DNA of 64,000 bases, taken from Chryseobacterium sp. MA9 (GTDB taxonomy: Bacteria > Bacteroidota > Bacteroidia > Flavobacteriales > Weeksellaceae). Below the pieces are notes generated by a model. That model had not been told where the DNA came from. It saw only the letters and a program-made list of their open reading frames with translations, and did no database searches. Both the position numbers and the translations under genes were made by a program. Numbering within the stretch: position 1 is the stretch's first letter; each line of letters opens with the position of its first letter. The stretch lies in contig NZ_CP075170.1 of assembly GCF_024399315.1 (NCBI RefSeq), positions 4,787,501 through 4,851,500 on the forward strand, written 5' to 3'. Of this stretch, positions 34,176 to 42,925 are shown piece by piece.

Positions 34176-34952
34176 ATGGCAAAAACCAACGATATTTCAG
34201 TTGAAGAAAAATTAAGAGCTTTATACGATTTACAGATCATTGATTCAAGATTGGATGAAATCCGAAATACTAGAGGAGAATTGCCAATTGAAGTTGAAGA
34301 TCTTGAAATCGAGATCGAAGGTCTTGAAAAAAGAGCTGAAAAATTTCATGCTGATATCAAAGATCAGGAAGATCAGATCAAAACAAAGTATGAAGTTATT
34401 AACCATGCTAAAACTTTAATTGAGAAATACAAATCTCAGCAGGATAATGTAAGAAACAATAAAGAGTTTGAAGCATTAGGAAAGGAAATGGAATTCCAGG
34501 ATCTGGAAATTCAGCTTGCAGAAAAAAGAATTAAAGAATTCGGAGTTAAAATTGCTCACAAAAACGAAACTTTAAGTGAACTGAATACTAAGATCGACGA
34601 TTTAAAAAGCCACTTGAAATTCAAGAAAGAAGAATTGGACGGTCTTATCTCTGAAACTCAAAAAGAAGAAGAATATCTTTTAGAGCAATCTAAAGAATAT
34701 GCAGGTAAAATTGATGAGAGATTATTGGCTTCTTACAACAGAATCAGAACAAACTCTATCAATGGTCTTGCAGTAGTAGGATTAGAAAGAGGTGCACCAA
34801 AAGGATCTTTCTTCACAATCCCACCTCAAAAGCAAATGGAAATTGCTCAGAGAAAGAAAATTATTATTGATGAGCATTCAGGGAAAATCCTTGTTGATGA
34901 CGAATTGGTAATGGAAGAAAACGAAAGAATGAAATCTGTAATTAAATTCTAA
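34176..34952 (+). CDS. Coiled-coil protein of the C4-type zinc-ribbon family, zinc cysteines lost
   Basis: A 258-residue protein whose first 190 residues form a long charged coiled coil (for example IEVEDLEIEIEGLEKRAEKF). The C-terminal part has the family's SFFTIPPQKQMEIAQRKKII and KILVDDELVMEEN. In family members I recall, this segment carries two CxxC pairs; here the matching positions read APKG (207-210) and DEHS (232-235), and the protein has no cysteine. The zinc site must be absent while the rest of the domain is kept. It lies two bases after the Nif3 gene and is followed by a terminator. Function unknown; conserved pairing suggests work together with Nif3. Confidence 0.85.
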   Translation: MAKTNDISVEEKLRALYDLQIIDSRLDEIRNTRGELPIEVEDLEIEIEGLEKRAEKFHADIKDQEDQIKTKYEVINHAKTLIEKYKSQQDNVRNNKEFEALGKEMEFQDLEIQLAEKRIKEFGVKIAHKNETLSELNTKIDDLKSHLKFKKEELDGLISETQKEEEYLLEQSKEYAGKIDERLLASYNRIRTNSINGLAVVGLERGAPKGSFFTIPPQKQMEIAQRKKIIIDEHSGKILVDDELVMEENERMKSVIKF

Positions 34953-34973
34953 TTCAGAACCCATTAAAATATA

Positions 34974-35005
34974 AAAGACCGGAAGAACTACTTCCGGTTT
35001 TTTTA
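34974..35005. terminator. Bidirectional intrinsic terminator
   Basis: Perfect arms accggaag and cttccggt around aacta, with A and T runs outside, between two convergent genes. Confidence 0.87.
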
Positions 35006-35009
35006 TATT

Positions 35010-35666
35010 TTATCCTTTTTTGTTACCATAATAAAAGTGAATTTCTTTACACAAATTGGTGATCGCTTTCTTTCCTGACGGTGTGAAACCGGAAAAAGAA
35101 TACTCATTATCTGTTCCCTTATTAAATACTTTATGTGTTCTAGCAGGAATACTTGTCTCCGTAATAGAAGCATTACAGCTTAAACAAATACTGATCTGAT
35201 TGATTTTTTTTATTCCTTTAAAAAACACCAGTCCAAGATGAGGTTGAAAGCATGCCGCAGAGCTTTCTCCATAACTTGAATTTTTTGCTAAGGCAGATAA
35301 GATCTGATCCGCCTGCTTTTGAGTTAGAAATTGCTGTTTTAATATCACAGGAACAAATTTTCCTTTTTTATCAACAGCGCTGGGGTATGTTTCTTCATCA
35401 CCTGCAAAATCATAAGCAATAATCTTATCATAATCAAGCGTGTTAAAAGGCACTCCATTTTTTACATTAGGTTTTATAATATCAGCGGTTTGAATATAAT
35501 CATTCAATGCTTTTTCTTTTAAAACAGAATCTAAAGGTGGTGAAATTTCTATTTTTTTCTCAGATATTGATTTTGGATTTTCAGTCTGTTTTTTACATGA
35601 AAACATAAAAAATGCCAATCCAACAAAGGTGGATTGGCAAATGAATGTATACTTAAATAATTTCAT
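35010..35666 (-). CDS. Hypothetical lipoprotein
   Basis: Not recognised as a named family. The 218 residues begin with a lipoprotein signal (hydrophobic stretch ending FFMFSCKK, with the lipobox cysteine near residue 24). The mature part has several cysteines, including ISICLSCNAS and NLCKEIHFYY, and a globular alpha/beta character. It lies six bases downstream of the acyl-CoA ligase gene on the same strand and is very probably co-transcribed. Inner- or outer-membrane periplasmic location is inferred from the lipobox. Confidence 0.75.
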   Translation of the reverse strand: MKLFKYTFICQSTFVGLAFFMFSCKKQTENPKSISEKKIEISPPLDSVLKEKALNDYIQTADIIKPNVKNGVPFNTLDYDKIIAYDFAGDEETYPSAVDKKGKFVPVILKQQFLTQKQADQILSALAKNSSYGESSAACFQPHLGLVFFKGIKKINQISICLSCNASITETSIPARTHKVFNKGTDNEYSFSGFTPSGKKAITNLCKEIHFYYGNKKG

Positions 35667-35672
35667 TTATAT

Positions 35673-37451
35673 TTAATCCTTATGATCATACATCTTATTA
35701 TACAGAGCTATAAAGTTCTCTTTTATCGCTTTTCTTTTCAGTTTTAAAGTTGGAGTAAGCAATCCGCTTTCAATACTCCATACTTCAGGAGTAAGCTCAA
35801 TCTTTTTAATTTTTTCCCAGTTTCCAAGATGTTCGTTGATTCCTTCGATTTCCTTTTCAATTCTTTGCTTCAGCTCAGCACTTTTTGCAATCTCTTCAGG
35901 TGTAGAACCTATATTCAGGTTGTTTCTCATAGCCCAGCTTTTTGCAAATTCAAAATCAGGCTGTACCAAAGCACATGGCATTTTTTCACCATCACCTACA
36001 ACCATAATCTGTTCTATGAACTTAGAAGCTTTTGCTAAATTTTCAATAGTTTGAGGGGCAATATATTTTCCACCGGAAGTCTTGAACATTTCTTTCTTAC
36101 GGTCAGTGATCTGTAAAAATCCGTCACTGTCAACATGTCCGATATCTCCGGTTTTGAAATATCCATCTTCTGTAAAGGCTTCTTTGGTCATCTCTTCATT
36201 TTGGAAATACCCTTTGAAAACAGATGGCCCTTTTACTGTAATTTCACCATCTTCCTGGATCTTTACTTTTAAATTATCCAATGGAATACCTACCGTTCCT
36301 ACTTTCATTTTCTCAAAGCTGTTTACGGAAATTACCGGGGAAGTTTCTGTTAAACCATAACCTTCCAAAATTGGAATTCCTGCATTTTGGAACATTAAGT
36401 TAAGTCTTGTAGACAATGCTGCAGATCCTGAAACCAATGTCACAATTTCACCACCTAAACCTTCTCTCCATTTGGAAAATACCAGTTTATCTGCAATGAT
36501 TTCCTGAAGTCCGGATGGTTTTGAGATGATTTTTTTCTTGCTGATTAGGTTCAAAGCCCAGAAAAATATTTTTGATTTCAATCCTCCGGCAGAAGATCCC
36601 GTATTGTAAATTTTATCATATACTTTTTCTATCAGCCTTGGGACTACTGTCATATAATGAGGCTTCACTTCTTTTACGTTTTCCCCCATTTTATCGATGC
36701 TTTCAGCAAAATAAAGAGAAAAACCATTGTATTGATAGAGATAGAAAAGCATCCTTTCAAAGATATGGCAGATTGGCAGGAAGCTTAATGCTCTTGTTTC
36801 CTTATAATCTAAGCTTTTTTTCTTTGGAATCCTTGGAATAGCACCCAATACGTTTGAAACAATATTGTTGTGGGTAAGCATTACTCCTTTAGGTCTTCCG
36901 GTAGTTCCGGAAGTATAAATAATAGTTGCAAGATCCTCTGTATTGATAGCATTGGAAAGGTCGTCTACTTCAATTTGTGTAGATTCATCTTTACCCAGAT
37001 CCAGGATTTCTCTCCAGTTGGCAGCACCGCTGATGTTGTCGAAAGTAAATATTCCCTGTAGACTTGGGATATTATGTTTTACTTTCATAACCTTAGTCAG
37101 CAGCTCTTTATCAGAAACAAAACAGTACTGAATTTCAGCATTGTTGAAGATAAATTCATAATCTTCAGGTGAAATACTTGGATAAACGGGTACAGAAACA
37201 ACTCCGATCTGAGAAAGCCCGAAGTCCATAATAGCCCATTCAGTACGGGAATTGGTCGTAATCAAAGCGATTTTATCACCCGGTTTTATGCCCAGCTTCA
37301 GTAACCCTCTGGATATCTTATTTCCCTCATTAATAAACTCCTGCGTAGAAGTTTTTTTCCACTCACCCTGATACTTGGTTACAAACATATCCGTTTTAGG
37401 ATATTTTTCTAAAGCGTAGTGCGGAATATCGAATAATCTCTTGATCGTCAT
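35673..37451 (-). CDS. Long-chain fatty acid-CoA ligase (AMP-forming)
   Basis: ANL-superfamily adenylating enzyme of 592 residues. The P-loop-like motif IIYTSGTTGRPKGVMLTHNN is at about 180-200, and GYGLTETSPVISVNS near 355 binds adenine. GYFKTGDIGHVDSDGFLQI (motif with the ribose-binding Asp) and DRKKEMFKTSGGKYIAPQTI (hinge and catalytic lysine region) are also present. It activates fatty acids for beta-oxidation or lipid synthesis. The length and the LGQxxxxSVPVYP-like N-terminus are typical of bacterial FadD15/long-chain types. It is divergent from an acyl-CoA dehydrogenase gene, which fits beta-oxidation. Confidence 0.92.
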   Translation of the reverse strand: MTIKRLFDIPHYALEKYPKTDMFVTKYQGEWKKTSTQEFINEGNKISRGLLKLGIKPGDKIALITTNSRTEWAIMDFGLSQIGVVSVPVYPSISPEDYEFIFNNAEIQYCFVSDKELLTKVMKVKHNIPSLQGIFTFDNISGAANWREILDLGKDESTQIEVDDLSNAINTEDLATIIYTSGTTGRPKGVMLTHNNIVSNVLGAIPRIPKKKSLDYKETRALSFLPICHIFERMLFYLYQYNGFSLYFAESIDKMGENVKEVKPHYMTVVPRLIEKVYDKIYNTGSSAGGLKSKIFFWALNLISKKKIISKPSGLQEIIADKLVFSKWREGLGGEIVTLVSGSAALSTRLNLMFQNAGIPILEGYGLTETSPVISVNSFEKMKVGTVGIPLDNLKVKIQEDGEITVKGPSVFKGYFQNEEMTKEAFTEDGYFKTGDIGHVDSDGFLQITDRKKEMFKTSGGKYIAPQTIENLAKASKFIEQIMVVGDGEKMPCALVQPDFEFAKSWAMRNNLNIGSTPEEIAKSAELKQRIEKEIEGINEHLGNWEKIKKIELTPEVWSIESGLLTPTLKLKRKAIKENFIALYNKMYDHKD

Positions 37452-37818
37452 GATTTTTTAAATAATTTATAAAGAAATTTAAATATAAGCATTTTTTTTA
37501 ATTGAAAACGTATGAGTGTAATAATTAGAAATTAGTTAAATGCTTGCCATAATATATTGAATCAAAAAGGGGGCCGGAAGCCTTTAAAGGGTGGTTGCGG
37601 TGGCTCATTAAGAATACGGTATACCTTAGCTTACCGTTTTTACTTTCACTCTTGAATTGGATGGTATTCCCAATTGGTAAACCGGGATGCCATTTGTAGG
37701 TACTTTGAACCTTAGAATGTATTTCAGCTCCCTTTTTTATGCGTTTTTCCTGTCTTTAATTTATATTTTCAGATTTGCTTAAAAAGTGTAAATTTACGGC
37801 TATCTAATTATTTTTTTT
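37452..37818. other. Divergent intergenic region with structured, G-rich DNA
   Basis: There is no open frame. The middle (about 37560-37745) is G-rich against its surroundings and holds two hairpins: ACGGTA (37616-37621) with TACCGT (37632-37637) followed by TTTT, and ATGGTATTCCC (37661-37671) with GGGATGCCAT (37684-37693), which pairs with one bulge and one wobble pair. It could be a small structured RNA, a decayed repeat, or a regulatory leader. The promoter of the acyl-CoA dehydrogenase gene probably lies near its right end. Confidence 0.5.
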
Positions 37819-38958
37819 ATGGACTTTAATTTATCGGAAGAACAGCTGATGATTCAGCAGGCAGCAAGAGATTTTGCACAGAACGAACTATTACCTGGAG
37901 TGATTGAAAGAGACCGTGACCAGAAATTCCCTGCAGAACAGGTGAAAAAAATGGGAGAAATGGGCCTTTTAGGAATGATGGTAGATCCACAATATGGAGG
38001 AGCGGGTATGGACAGCGTTTCTTACGTGCTGGCAATGGAGGAGATTGCAAAAGTAGATGCTTCTGCAGCTGTTGTAATGTCTGTAAATAACTCATTGGTT
38101 TGTGCCGGTCTTGAAAAATTTGCTTCTGAAGAACAGAAAGTAAAATATCTTACTCCACTGGCTAGCGGACAGGTAATCGGAGCTTTTGCATTATCTGAGC
38201 CTGAAGCTGGTTCTGATGCAACTTCTCAGAAAACAACTGCTGAAGACAAAGGAGATTATTATCTTTTAAACGGGATCAAAAACTGGATCACCAATGGTGG
38301 AACAGCTACTTATTATATCGTAATTGCACAGACAGATCCTGAGAAAAAACACAAAGGGATCAATGCTTTCATCGTAGAAAGAGGATGGGAAGGATTTGAA
38401 ATCGGACTGAAAGAAGACAAATTAGGAATCAGAGGAAGTGATACGCACTCTTTGATCTTTAATAATGTAAAAGTTCCAAAAGAAAACAGAATTGGTGCTG
38501 ATGGATTCGGGTTCAACTTTGCAATGGCAGTATTGAACGGAGGAAGAATCGGTATTGCTTCTCAGGCTTTAGGTATTGCTGCAGGAGCTTACGAACTGGC
38601 ATTGAAATATGCTAAAACAAGAAAAGCTTTCAAAACTGAGATCATCAACCACCAGGCTATCGCATTCAAATTGGCTGATATGGCAACTCAGATTACGGCA
38701 GCAAGAATGTTATGTTTCAAAGCGGCATGTGAAAAAGATGCAGGAAAAGATATATCTGAAAGTGGAGCTATGGCAAAACTATACTCTTCTCAGGTAGCAA
38801 TGGATACTACTATTGAAGCAGTACAGATCCACGGTGGATACGGATACGTGAAAGAATACCACGTAGAAAGATTAATGAGAGATGCGAAAATTACTCAGAT
38901 CTACGAAGGAACTTCTGAAATTCAGAAAATCGTGATCTCAAGAAGCATCGCAAAATAA
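37819..38958 (+). CDS. Acyl-CoA dehydrogenase
   Basis: FAD-dependent dehydrogenase of 379 residues that introduces the 2,3-double bond in beta-oxidation. Its order is standard: helical N-terminal domain (MDFNLSEEQLMIQQAARDFA), ALSEPEAGSDATSQKT with the flavin-contacting serine near 130, NWITNGG, the middle beta domain with GIRGSDTHSLIFNNVKVP, and the C-terminal helices with QIHGGYGYVKEYHVERLMRD and QIYEGTSEIQKIVISR, which carries the catalytic glutamate. It is divergent from the acyl-CoA ligase and followed by a small membrane-anchored protein gene 21 bases downstream. Confidence 0.93.
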   Translation: MDFNLSEEQLMIQQAARDFAQNELLPGVIERDRDQKFPAEQVKKMGEMGLLGMMVDPQYGGAGMDSVSYVLAMEEIAKVDASAAVVMSVNNSLVCAGLEKFASEEQKVKYLTPLASGQVIGAFALSEPEAGSDATSQKTTAEDKGDYYLLNGIKNWITNGGTATYYIVIAQTDPEKKHKGINAFIVERGWEGFEIGLKEDKLGIRGSDTHSLIFNNVKVPKENRIGADGFGFNFAMAVLNGGRIGIASQALGIAAGAYELALKYAKTRKAFKTEIINHQAIAFKLADMATQITAARMLCFKAACEKDAGKDISESGAMAKLYSSQVAMDTTIEAVQIHGGYGYVKEYHVERLMRDAKITQIYEGTSEIQKIVISRSIAK

Positions 38959-38979
38959 CATTTTATAAAGCACACTACT

Positions 38980-39345
38980 ATGAAAAAATCTTTGTGGATC
39001 ACCCTCGGTGTTGTATTACTGTTACTAGGTGTATTTGTCTGGTATAAATACTATTTTGTTTTCGGAGAAGGAGTGAAATCCGGATACCTGAACTATGCCA
39101 TGAAAAAAGGCTATATCTTCAAAACCTATGAAGGTAAACTGATTCAGGAAGGCTTCGGAAGAGGAAAAACAGGAACAATTACAAGCTATGAGTTTGAGTT
39201 TTCTGTGGATGACCCTGAGATTTTCAAACAATTGGAAACCAACAGCGGTAAAACCTTTGATCTGCATTACAAAGAATACAACGGCGCGCTCCCATGGAGA
39301 GGAAATACAAAGTTTGTCGTAGACAAAGTAGTGAATATGAAATAA
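38980..39345 (+). CDS. Hypothetical N-terminally anchored protein
   Basis: A 121-residue protein with one N-terminal membrane helix (SLWITLGVVLLLLGVFVWYK), then a soluble part that is probably a small beta domain (GYIFKTYEGKLIQEGF, TSYEFEFSVDDPEIF, DLHYKEYNGALPWRGN). I recognise no family motif; the visible name in databases for similar proteins may be misleading. It lies 21 bases after the acyl-CoA dehydrogenase gene and before a terminator, so co-transcription is likely. It probably faces the periplasm. Confidence 0.7.
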   Translation: MKKSLWITLGVVLLLLGVFVWYKYYFVFGEGVKSGYLNYAMKKGYIFKTYEGKLIQEGFGRGKTGTITSYEFEFSVDDPEIFKQLETNSGKTFDLHYKEYNGALPWRGNTKFVVDKVVNMK

Positions 39346-39351
39346 AAAACA

Positions 39352-39382
39352 AATAAGGCTCTCAATCTGAGGGCCTTATTTT
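39352..39382 (+). terminator. Terminator after the acyl-CoA dehydrogenase unit
   Basis: The arms aaataaggc and gccttattt are separated by a loop of about 13 bases; the T-rich tail follows. Confidence 0.7.
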
Positions 39383-39615
39383 ACACCAAATCACAAAATA
39401 TTAATATATGAAATAAAAATTTCCAAACTTATTTTGAACCTTATTTAACAACAAAGATTCATTACACTTTGCTTTTACTTAAAGTTAAGAGGAATTTTCC
39501 AAATAAGCAAACTGTTTCACTGAATGTTTGATAAAATTAAACATTAGAATTGAACTTCAATTCTAAACCTCATTAAAAAAACATTAAAAATCCACCATGA
39601 AGATGGATTTTAAAC

Positions 39616-40560
39616 TTAGTGAGAGTCGTTATGAGGGATATTTTTATTCTTCTTTTTGTAAAAGTAATATCCAATACCAGCAATAAGGAATAAAGGCCAC
39701 AACGGAAGAATAAAGAGGAAAATAGAAGTGATCACCTCCCAGCCTGATTCAATGGCTGCCAATGATTTTCCACCGAAAGTTTTAGGTTCTTTTTCTGTTT
39801 GAGTCTTATCACTGATATTTATATTGATCGTACAGATCGTATTGTCTGCATAATTACGCCCTGAAACCTGAATATCTTTAGTGTCTATGTCTCCAACATT
39901 ACTGTTGATGGCATCCATTAAACCATCAAAATGCTGAATAGGAACTTTGATATCAAGACTGTATGTTTTTTGATTCTCTCCATAAGGACTGGCAGATTCC
40001 ACATAAGAAAGATTTTCACTTTTGATGTAGCCGTTATTTTTATGGGCTTCTTCTCTAATGATTTCCTTCACCGTTTCTGCATTCTCTGCTTTTATGACAA
40101 GATATCCTGATTTCACCATTTTATCTTTTGGCATATTTAGTTCATAGCTGTCATTTTTAGGTTTGTCCTTATAAATGATTTTAGTTTCTTTAATGACTTT
40201 TGGAGCCGGAGCTTTTACAGCAGCTTTTTCAGATTTCTTTTCCGCTGAATCCTTTTCTTCTATTTTAGATTCCAATTTTGTATTGGCCATTTTATCAGAT
40301 AAAGAATCTACCATTTTGGAGGTTTTTTCTATTTTCTGATGAATATCGTTCTTGGTATCTTCAAAATCTTTTATTTTAATACTGGCAGAATCCATGATCT
40401 GGTTTGCTGTTTTACTTGCATTGTCAATGGTTTCTGTAACAGCAGTAGCAGTGCTGTCGGCTGTATTGATAACTTCATTGATTTTATTCTGTGCAGCTTC
40501 TCCTTTTTTACACATAATGAAAGTGCTTGATACAGCAATGAGTAATATGAATTTTTTCAT
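39616..40560 (-). CDS. DUF4349 lipoprotein with C-terminal membrane helix
   Basis: Exported protein of 314 residues. A lipoprotein signal (FIMCKKGE, Cys17) is followed by a long low-complexity helical stalk (TADSTATAVTETIDNASK and more) and a Lys/Ala-rich linker. The DUF4349 domain starts near residue 150 (KSGYLVIKAENAETVKEI, NNGYIKSENLSY, DIKVPIQHFDGLMDAI) and ends with GGKSLAAIESGWEVITSIFL, a membrane helix, and a positively charged end (YKKKNKN). DUF4349 proteins are envelope proteins of unknown role. It is on the minus strand, alone, with about 270 bases of AT-rich spacer after it. Confidence 0.88.
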   Translation of the reverse strand: MKKFILLIAVSSTFIMCKKGEAAQNKINEVINTADSTATAVTETIDNASKTANQIMDSASIKIKDFEDTKNDIHQKIEKTSKMVDSLSDKMANTKLESKIEEKDSAEKKSEKAAVKAPAPKVIKETKIIYKDKPKNDSYELNMPKDKMVKSGYLVIKAENAETVKEIIREEAHKNNGYIKSENLSYVESASPYGENQKTYSLDIKVPIQHFDGLMDAINSNVGDIDTKDIQVSGRNYADNTICTININISDKTQTEKEPKTFGGKSLAAIESGWEVITSIFLFILPLWPLFLIAGIGYYFYKKKNKNIPHNDSH

Positions 40561-40781
40561 AACATTAATTTTTTTGATGAAGTAAAATTAGGAGGGAAGT
40601 TCTTGTAAAGATTGTAAATAGAATGTATTGTGCTGGTAAAACTCTAACGGTTATATTTTCAGTGTTTTGTATTTGTTTTACAAAAGATTTACAAAGCGGT
40701 TTTGTGTTTTTGAAGCTTTGAAATTATTAGAAAATCTTGTGTTTTTATCAAATATTTGTTCGAAAATCTAAAAATTCCCAT

Positions 40782-40828
40782 CCTTTGGAGGTGTGGCGAA
40801 AATTCAAAGAATTTTTGACGGGGTGGTT
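40782..40828. repeat. Probable dispersed intergenic element
   Basis: The segment contains CCTTTGGAGGTGTGGCG, a perfect hairpin AAAATTC-aaa-GAATTTT (40799-40815) and GACGGGGTGG. I recall very similar words in intergenic DNA of other Chryseobacterium genomes, but only one copy is visible in this window, so its repeat nature rests on memory. Confidence 0.45.
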
Positions 40829-40850
40829 TCAGACAGCATTCCATAAAAAA

Positions 40851-40872
40851 ATCCGCAGAAATTTTCTGCGGA
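40851..40872 (-). terminator. Terminator of prfC
   Basis: The arms atccgcagaaa and tttctgcggat pair perfectly; on the minus strand a seven-base T-run follows. It lies 30 bases after the prfC stop. Confidence 0.88.
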
Positions 40873-40901
40873 TCTATATTATAAACAATTTTGTATTTTA
40901 A

Positions 40902-42497
40902 TTAGTGTTCCTGGAATTCACTAATGAAATGTAATTTCACATTCGGGAATTTTTCCTGTGTCATATGAATTGTGAAAGAGGAATCTGCAAGGAATACTAG
41001 TTGGTTGTATTTATCTCTCGCCAGGAATCTTTGTTTTAATCTGGCAAATTCTTTGAACTCTTCAGATTTTTCATCTGCTTCTACCCAACATGCTTTGTGC
41101 ATAGATAGAGGTTCATAAGTACATTTTGCACCATATTCATGTTCCAGACGGTATTGGATAACCTCATACTGAAGAGCTCCCACTGTTCCGATGATCTTTC
41201 TGTTATTCATCTCAAGAGTAAACAGCTGTGCAACCCCTTCATCCATCAACTGGTCAATACCTTTTGCCAATTGCTTAGCTTTCAACGGATCGTTGTTGTT
41301 GATATAACGGAAATGTTCAGGAGAGAAGCTTGGAATACCTTTGAAGCTCAATTTTTCTCCACCTGTAAGCGTATCTCCGATTCTGAAACTTCCGGTATCA
41401 TGTAAACCTACGATATCACCAGGGAAACTTTCCTCCACTACCTCTTTTTTATCTGCAAAGAATGCGTTAGGAGAGGAGAATTTCATTTTTTTACCTTCTC
41501 TTACCAATAAATAGTTCTCGTTTCTCTTGAATGTTCCCGAAACAATCTTCACGAAAGCAAGTCTGTCTCTGTGCTTAGGATCCATATTCGCATGAATTTT
41601 GAAAACAAATCCTGTGAAAGTGCTTTCTTCAGGTTTTACAAGACGGGTGTCACTTTCTTTTGGCTGTGGCATTGGAGCAATATCAATGAAAGCATCCAGT
41701 AATTCACGTACTCCAAAGTTATTTAAAGCTGAACCGAAAAATACAGGCTGAAGATCACCTTTCATATAATCATCACGGTTAAATTCAGGGTAAACAGATT
41801 GAATCAAATCAAGTTCTTCTCTTAAAGTTTTTGCTGCTTTTTCACCAATAACATCATCAATAGAAGTATCATTGATATCATCAAACTTAATAGAATCTCC
41901 AACTTTCTGTTTTTTCTCTTCTAAGAATAACTGAATATTGTCTTCCCAGATATTATAAATTCCCTGAAAGTCACTTCCCATACCAATCGGTAAAGAAAGA
42001 GGACAAACTGTTAATCCCAGTTTTTGTTCTACTTCGTCCAAAAGATCGAAAGCATCTTTACCTTCACGGTCAAGTTTATTAATGAAAACCAACATCGGAA
42101 TGTTTCTCATTCTGCAAACCTGAACCAGTTTTTCAGTCTGTTCCTCAACTCCTTTTGCAACGTCAATAACAACGATTACAGAATCTACAGCTGTTAAAGT
42201 TCTGTAGGTATCTTCAGCAAAGTCTTTGTGACCCGGAGTATCCAGGATATTGATTTTGTGGTCTCTATATTCAAAAGCCAATACGGAAGTTGCTACAGAG
42301 ATTCCTCTCTGTCTTTCGATTTCCATAAAGTCGGAGGTAGCTCCTTTTTTTATTTTGTTGGATTTTACCGCACCTGCTTCCTGAATAGCACCCCCGAAAA
42401 GAAGTAGCTTTTCCGTAAGAGTTGTTTTTCCGGCATCCGGGTGGGAAATGATCCCGAAGGTCTTTCTTTTTTGTATTTCTTTGATTAAGTCTGACAT
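40902..42497 (-). CDS. prfC: Peptide chain release factor 3
   Basis: Translational GTPase of 531 residues that removes RF1 or RF2 from the ribosome after termination. G1 is ISHPDAGKTTLTEKLL, switch I/G2 includes KGATSDFMEIERQRGISV, G3 is LDTPGHKDF, and G4 is FINKLDREGKD. The length and the C-terminal region (FLARDKYNQLVFLADSSF) match RF3 rather than EF-G. The open frame reaches 42545, but the ATG at 42497 gives MSDLIKEIQKRKTFGIISHP, the usual RF3 beginning. A strong terminator follows. Confidence 0.95.
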   Translation of the reverse strand: MSDLIKEIQKRKTFGIISHPDAGKTTLTEKLLLFGGAIQEAGAVKSNKIKKGATSDFMEIERQRGISVATSVLAFEYRDHKINILDTPGHKDFAEDTYRTLTAVDSVIVVIDVAKGVEEQTEKLVQVCRMRNIPMLVFINKLDREGKDAFDLLDEVEQKLGLTVCPLSLPIGMGSDFQGIYNIWEDNIQLFLEEKKQKVGDSIKFDDINDTSIDDVIGEKAAKTLREELDLIQSVYPEFNRDDYMKGDLQPVFFGSALNNFGVRELLDAFIDIAPMPQPKESDTRLVKPEESTFTGFVFKIHANMDPKHRDRLAFVKIVSGTFKRNENYLLVREGKKMKFSSPNAFFADKKEVVEESFPGDIVGLHDTGSFRIGDTLTGGEKLSFKGIPSFSPEHFRYINNNDPLKAKQLAKGIDQLMDEGVAQLFTLEMNNRKIIGTVGALQYEVIQYRLEHEYGAKCTYEPLSMHKACWVEADEKSEEFKEFARLKQRFLARDKYNQLVFLADSSFTIHMTQEKFPNVKLHFISEFQEH

Positions 42498-42680
42498 ATC
42501 GTATTTTGAAGTTGCAAAAATCGTGATTTTTTGCGAGGTTTTCAAATTTAAATTACAACAATGCTTATTAGGTTATAGAGTGGGCGGGCAGGAGAGTTTG
42601 AGAATGATAAAGAAAAGAGTGTATTGCAATAGCTGTTTTCTCATGTGTACCGGATAAATCATTGTTTTAAATCCTTTTGT

Positions 42681-42785
42681 TTAAATTCCGTAAGCAACCC
42701 CCAGAGCGAAATGTATTAAGAAGAGGAAAAGCAGACCAAAGAATCCCCATTCAAAAGAAGACTTGAAAAACTTTTGCCTGTAGAT
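42681..42785 (-). other. Start-less hydrophobic frame, possible remnant of a small membrane protein
   Basis: The minus strand is open from the TGA at 42786-42788 to the TAA at 42681-42683 and encodes YRQKFFKSSFEWGFFGLL and FLFLIHFALGVAYGI, a typical membrane-peptide composition with a continuous helix. No ATG, GTG or TTG is available; the first codon is ATC. It may be a small protein gene with an unusual start, a pseudogene, or a chance frame. Confidence 0.3.
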
Positions 42786-42867
42786 TCAATCCTATGGAAT
42801 GGTCATTCTGTATTTACTTTGTGATGTTCATAAGTAAAAAGATGCAAGTAAGAAATTCCTTTTTTAG

Positions 42868-42898
42868 TTGCCTGTGGCATTCAAAAAAATTATCTTTG
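42868..42898 (+). promoter_or_regulatory. Promoter of the CPBP protease gene
   Basis: TTG at 42868-42870, a 20-base spacer and TATCTTTG at 42891-42898 match the Bacteroidota pattern. The box lies downstream of the earliest possible ATGs of the open frame, which supports the start at 42926. Confidence 0.65.
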
Positions 42899-42925
42899 TT
42901 TCTAATAAACTTTTACAGAGAAAGG

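Larger units (their letters stand above)
40561..40901. other. Intergenic region with a hairpin-bearing element and a terminator
   Basis: There is no gene. The left half is AT-rich leader of the DUF4349 gene. The right half holds an element of about 47 bases (separate entry) and the prfC terminator. Confidence 0.6.
42498..42925. other. Divergent intergenic region between prfC and the CPBP protease gene
   Basis: About 430 bases without a normal gene. It contains a start-less hydrophobic reading frame on the minus strand (42681-42785, separate entry) and the CPBP promoter near the right end. The rest shows no structure that I can support. Confidence 0.55.

Noticed and set aside
42794..42925. 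Longer N-terminus for the CPBP protease gene.
   Set aside because: The promoter pair TTG and TATCTTTG lies within it, so these codons are upstream of the predicted transcript.
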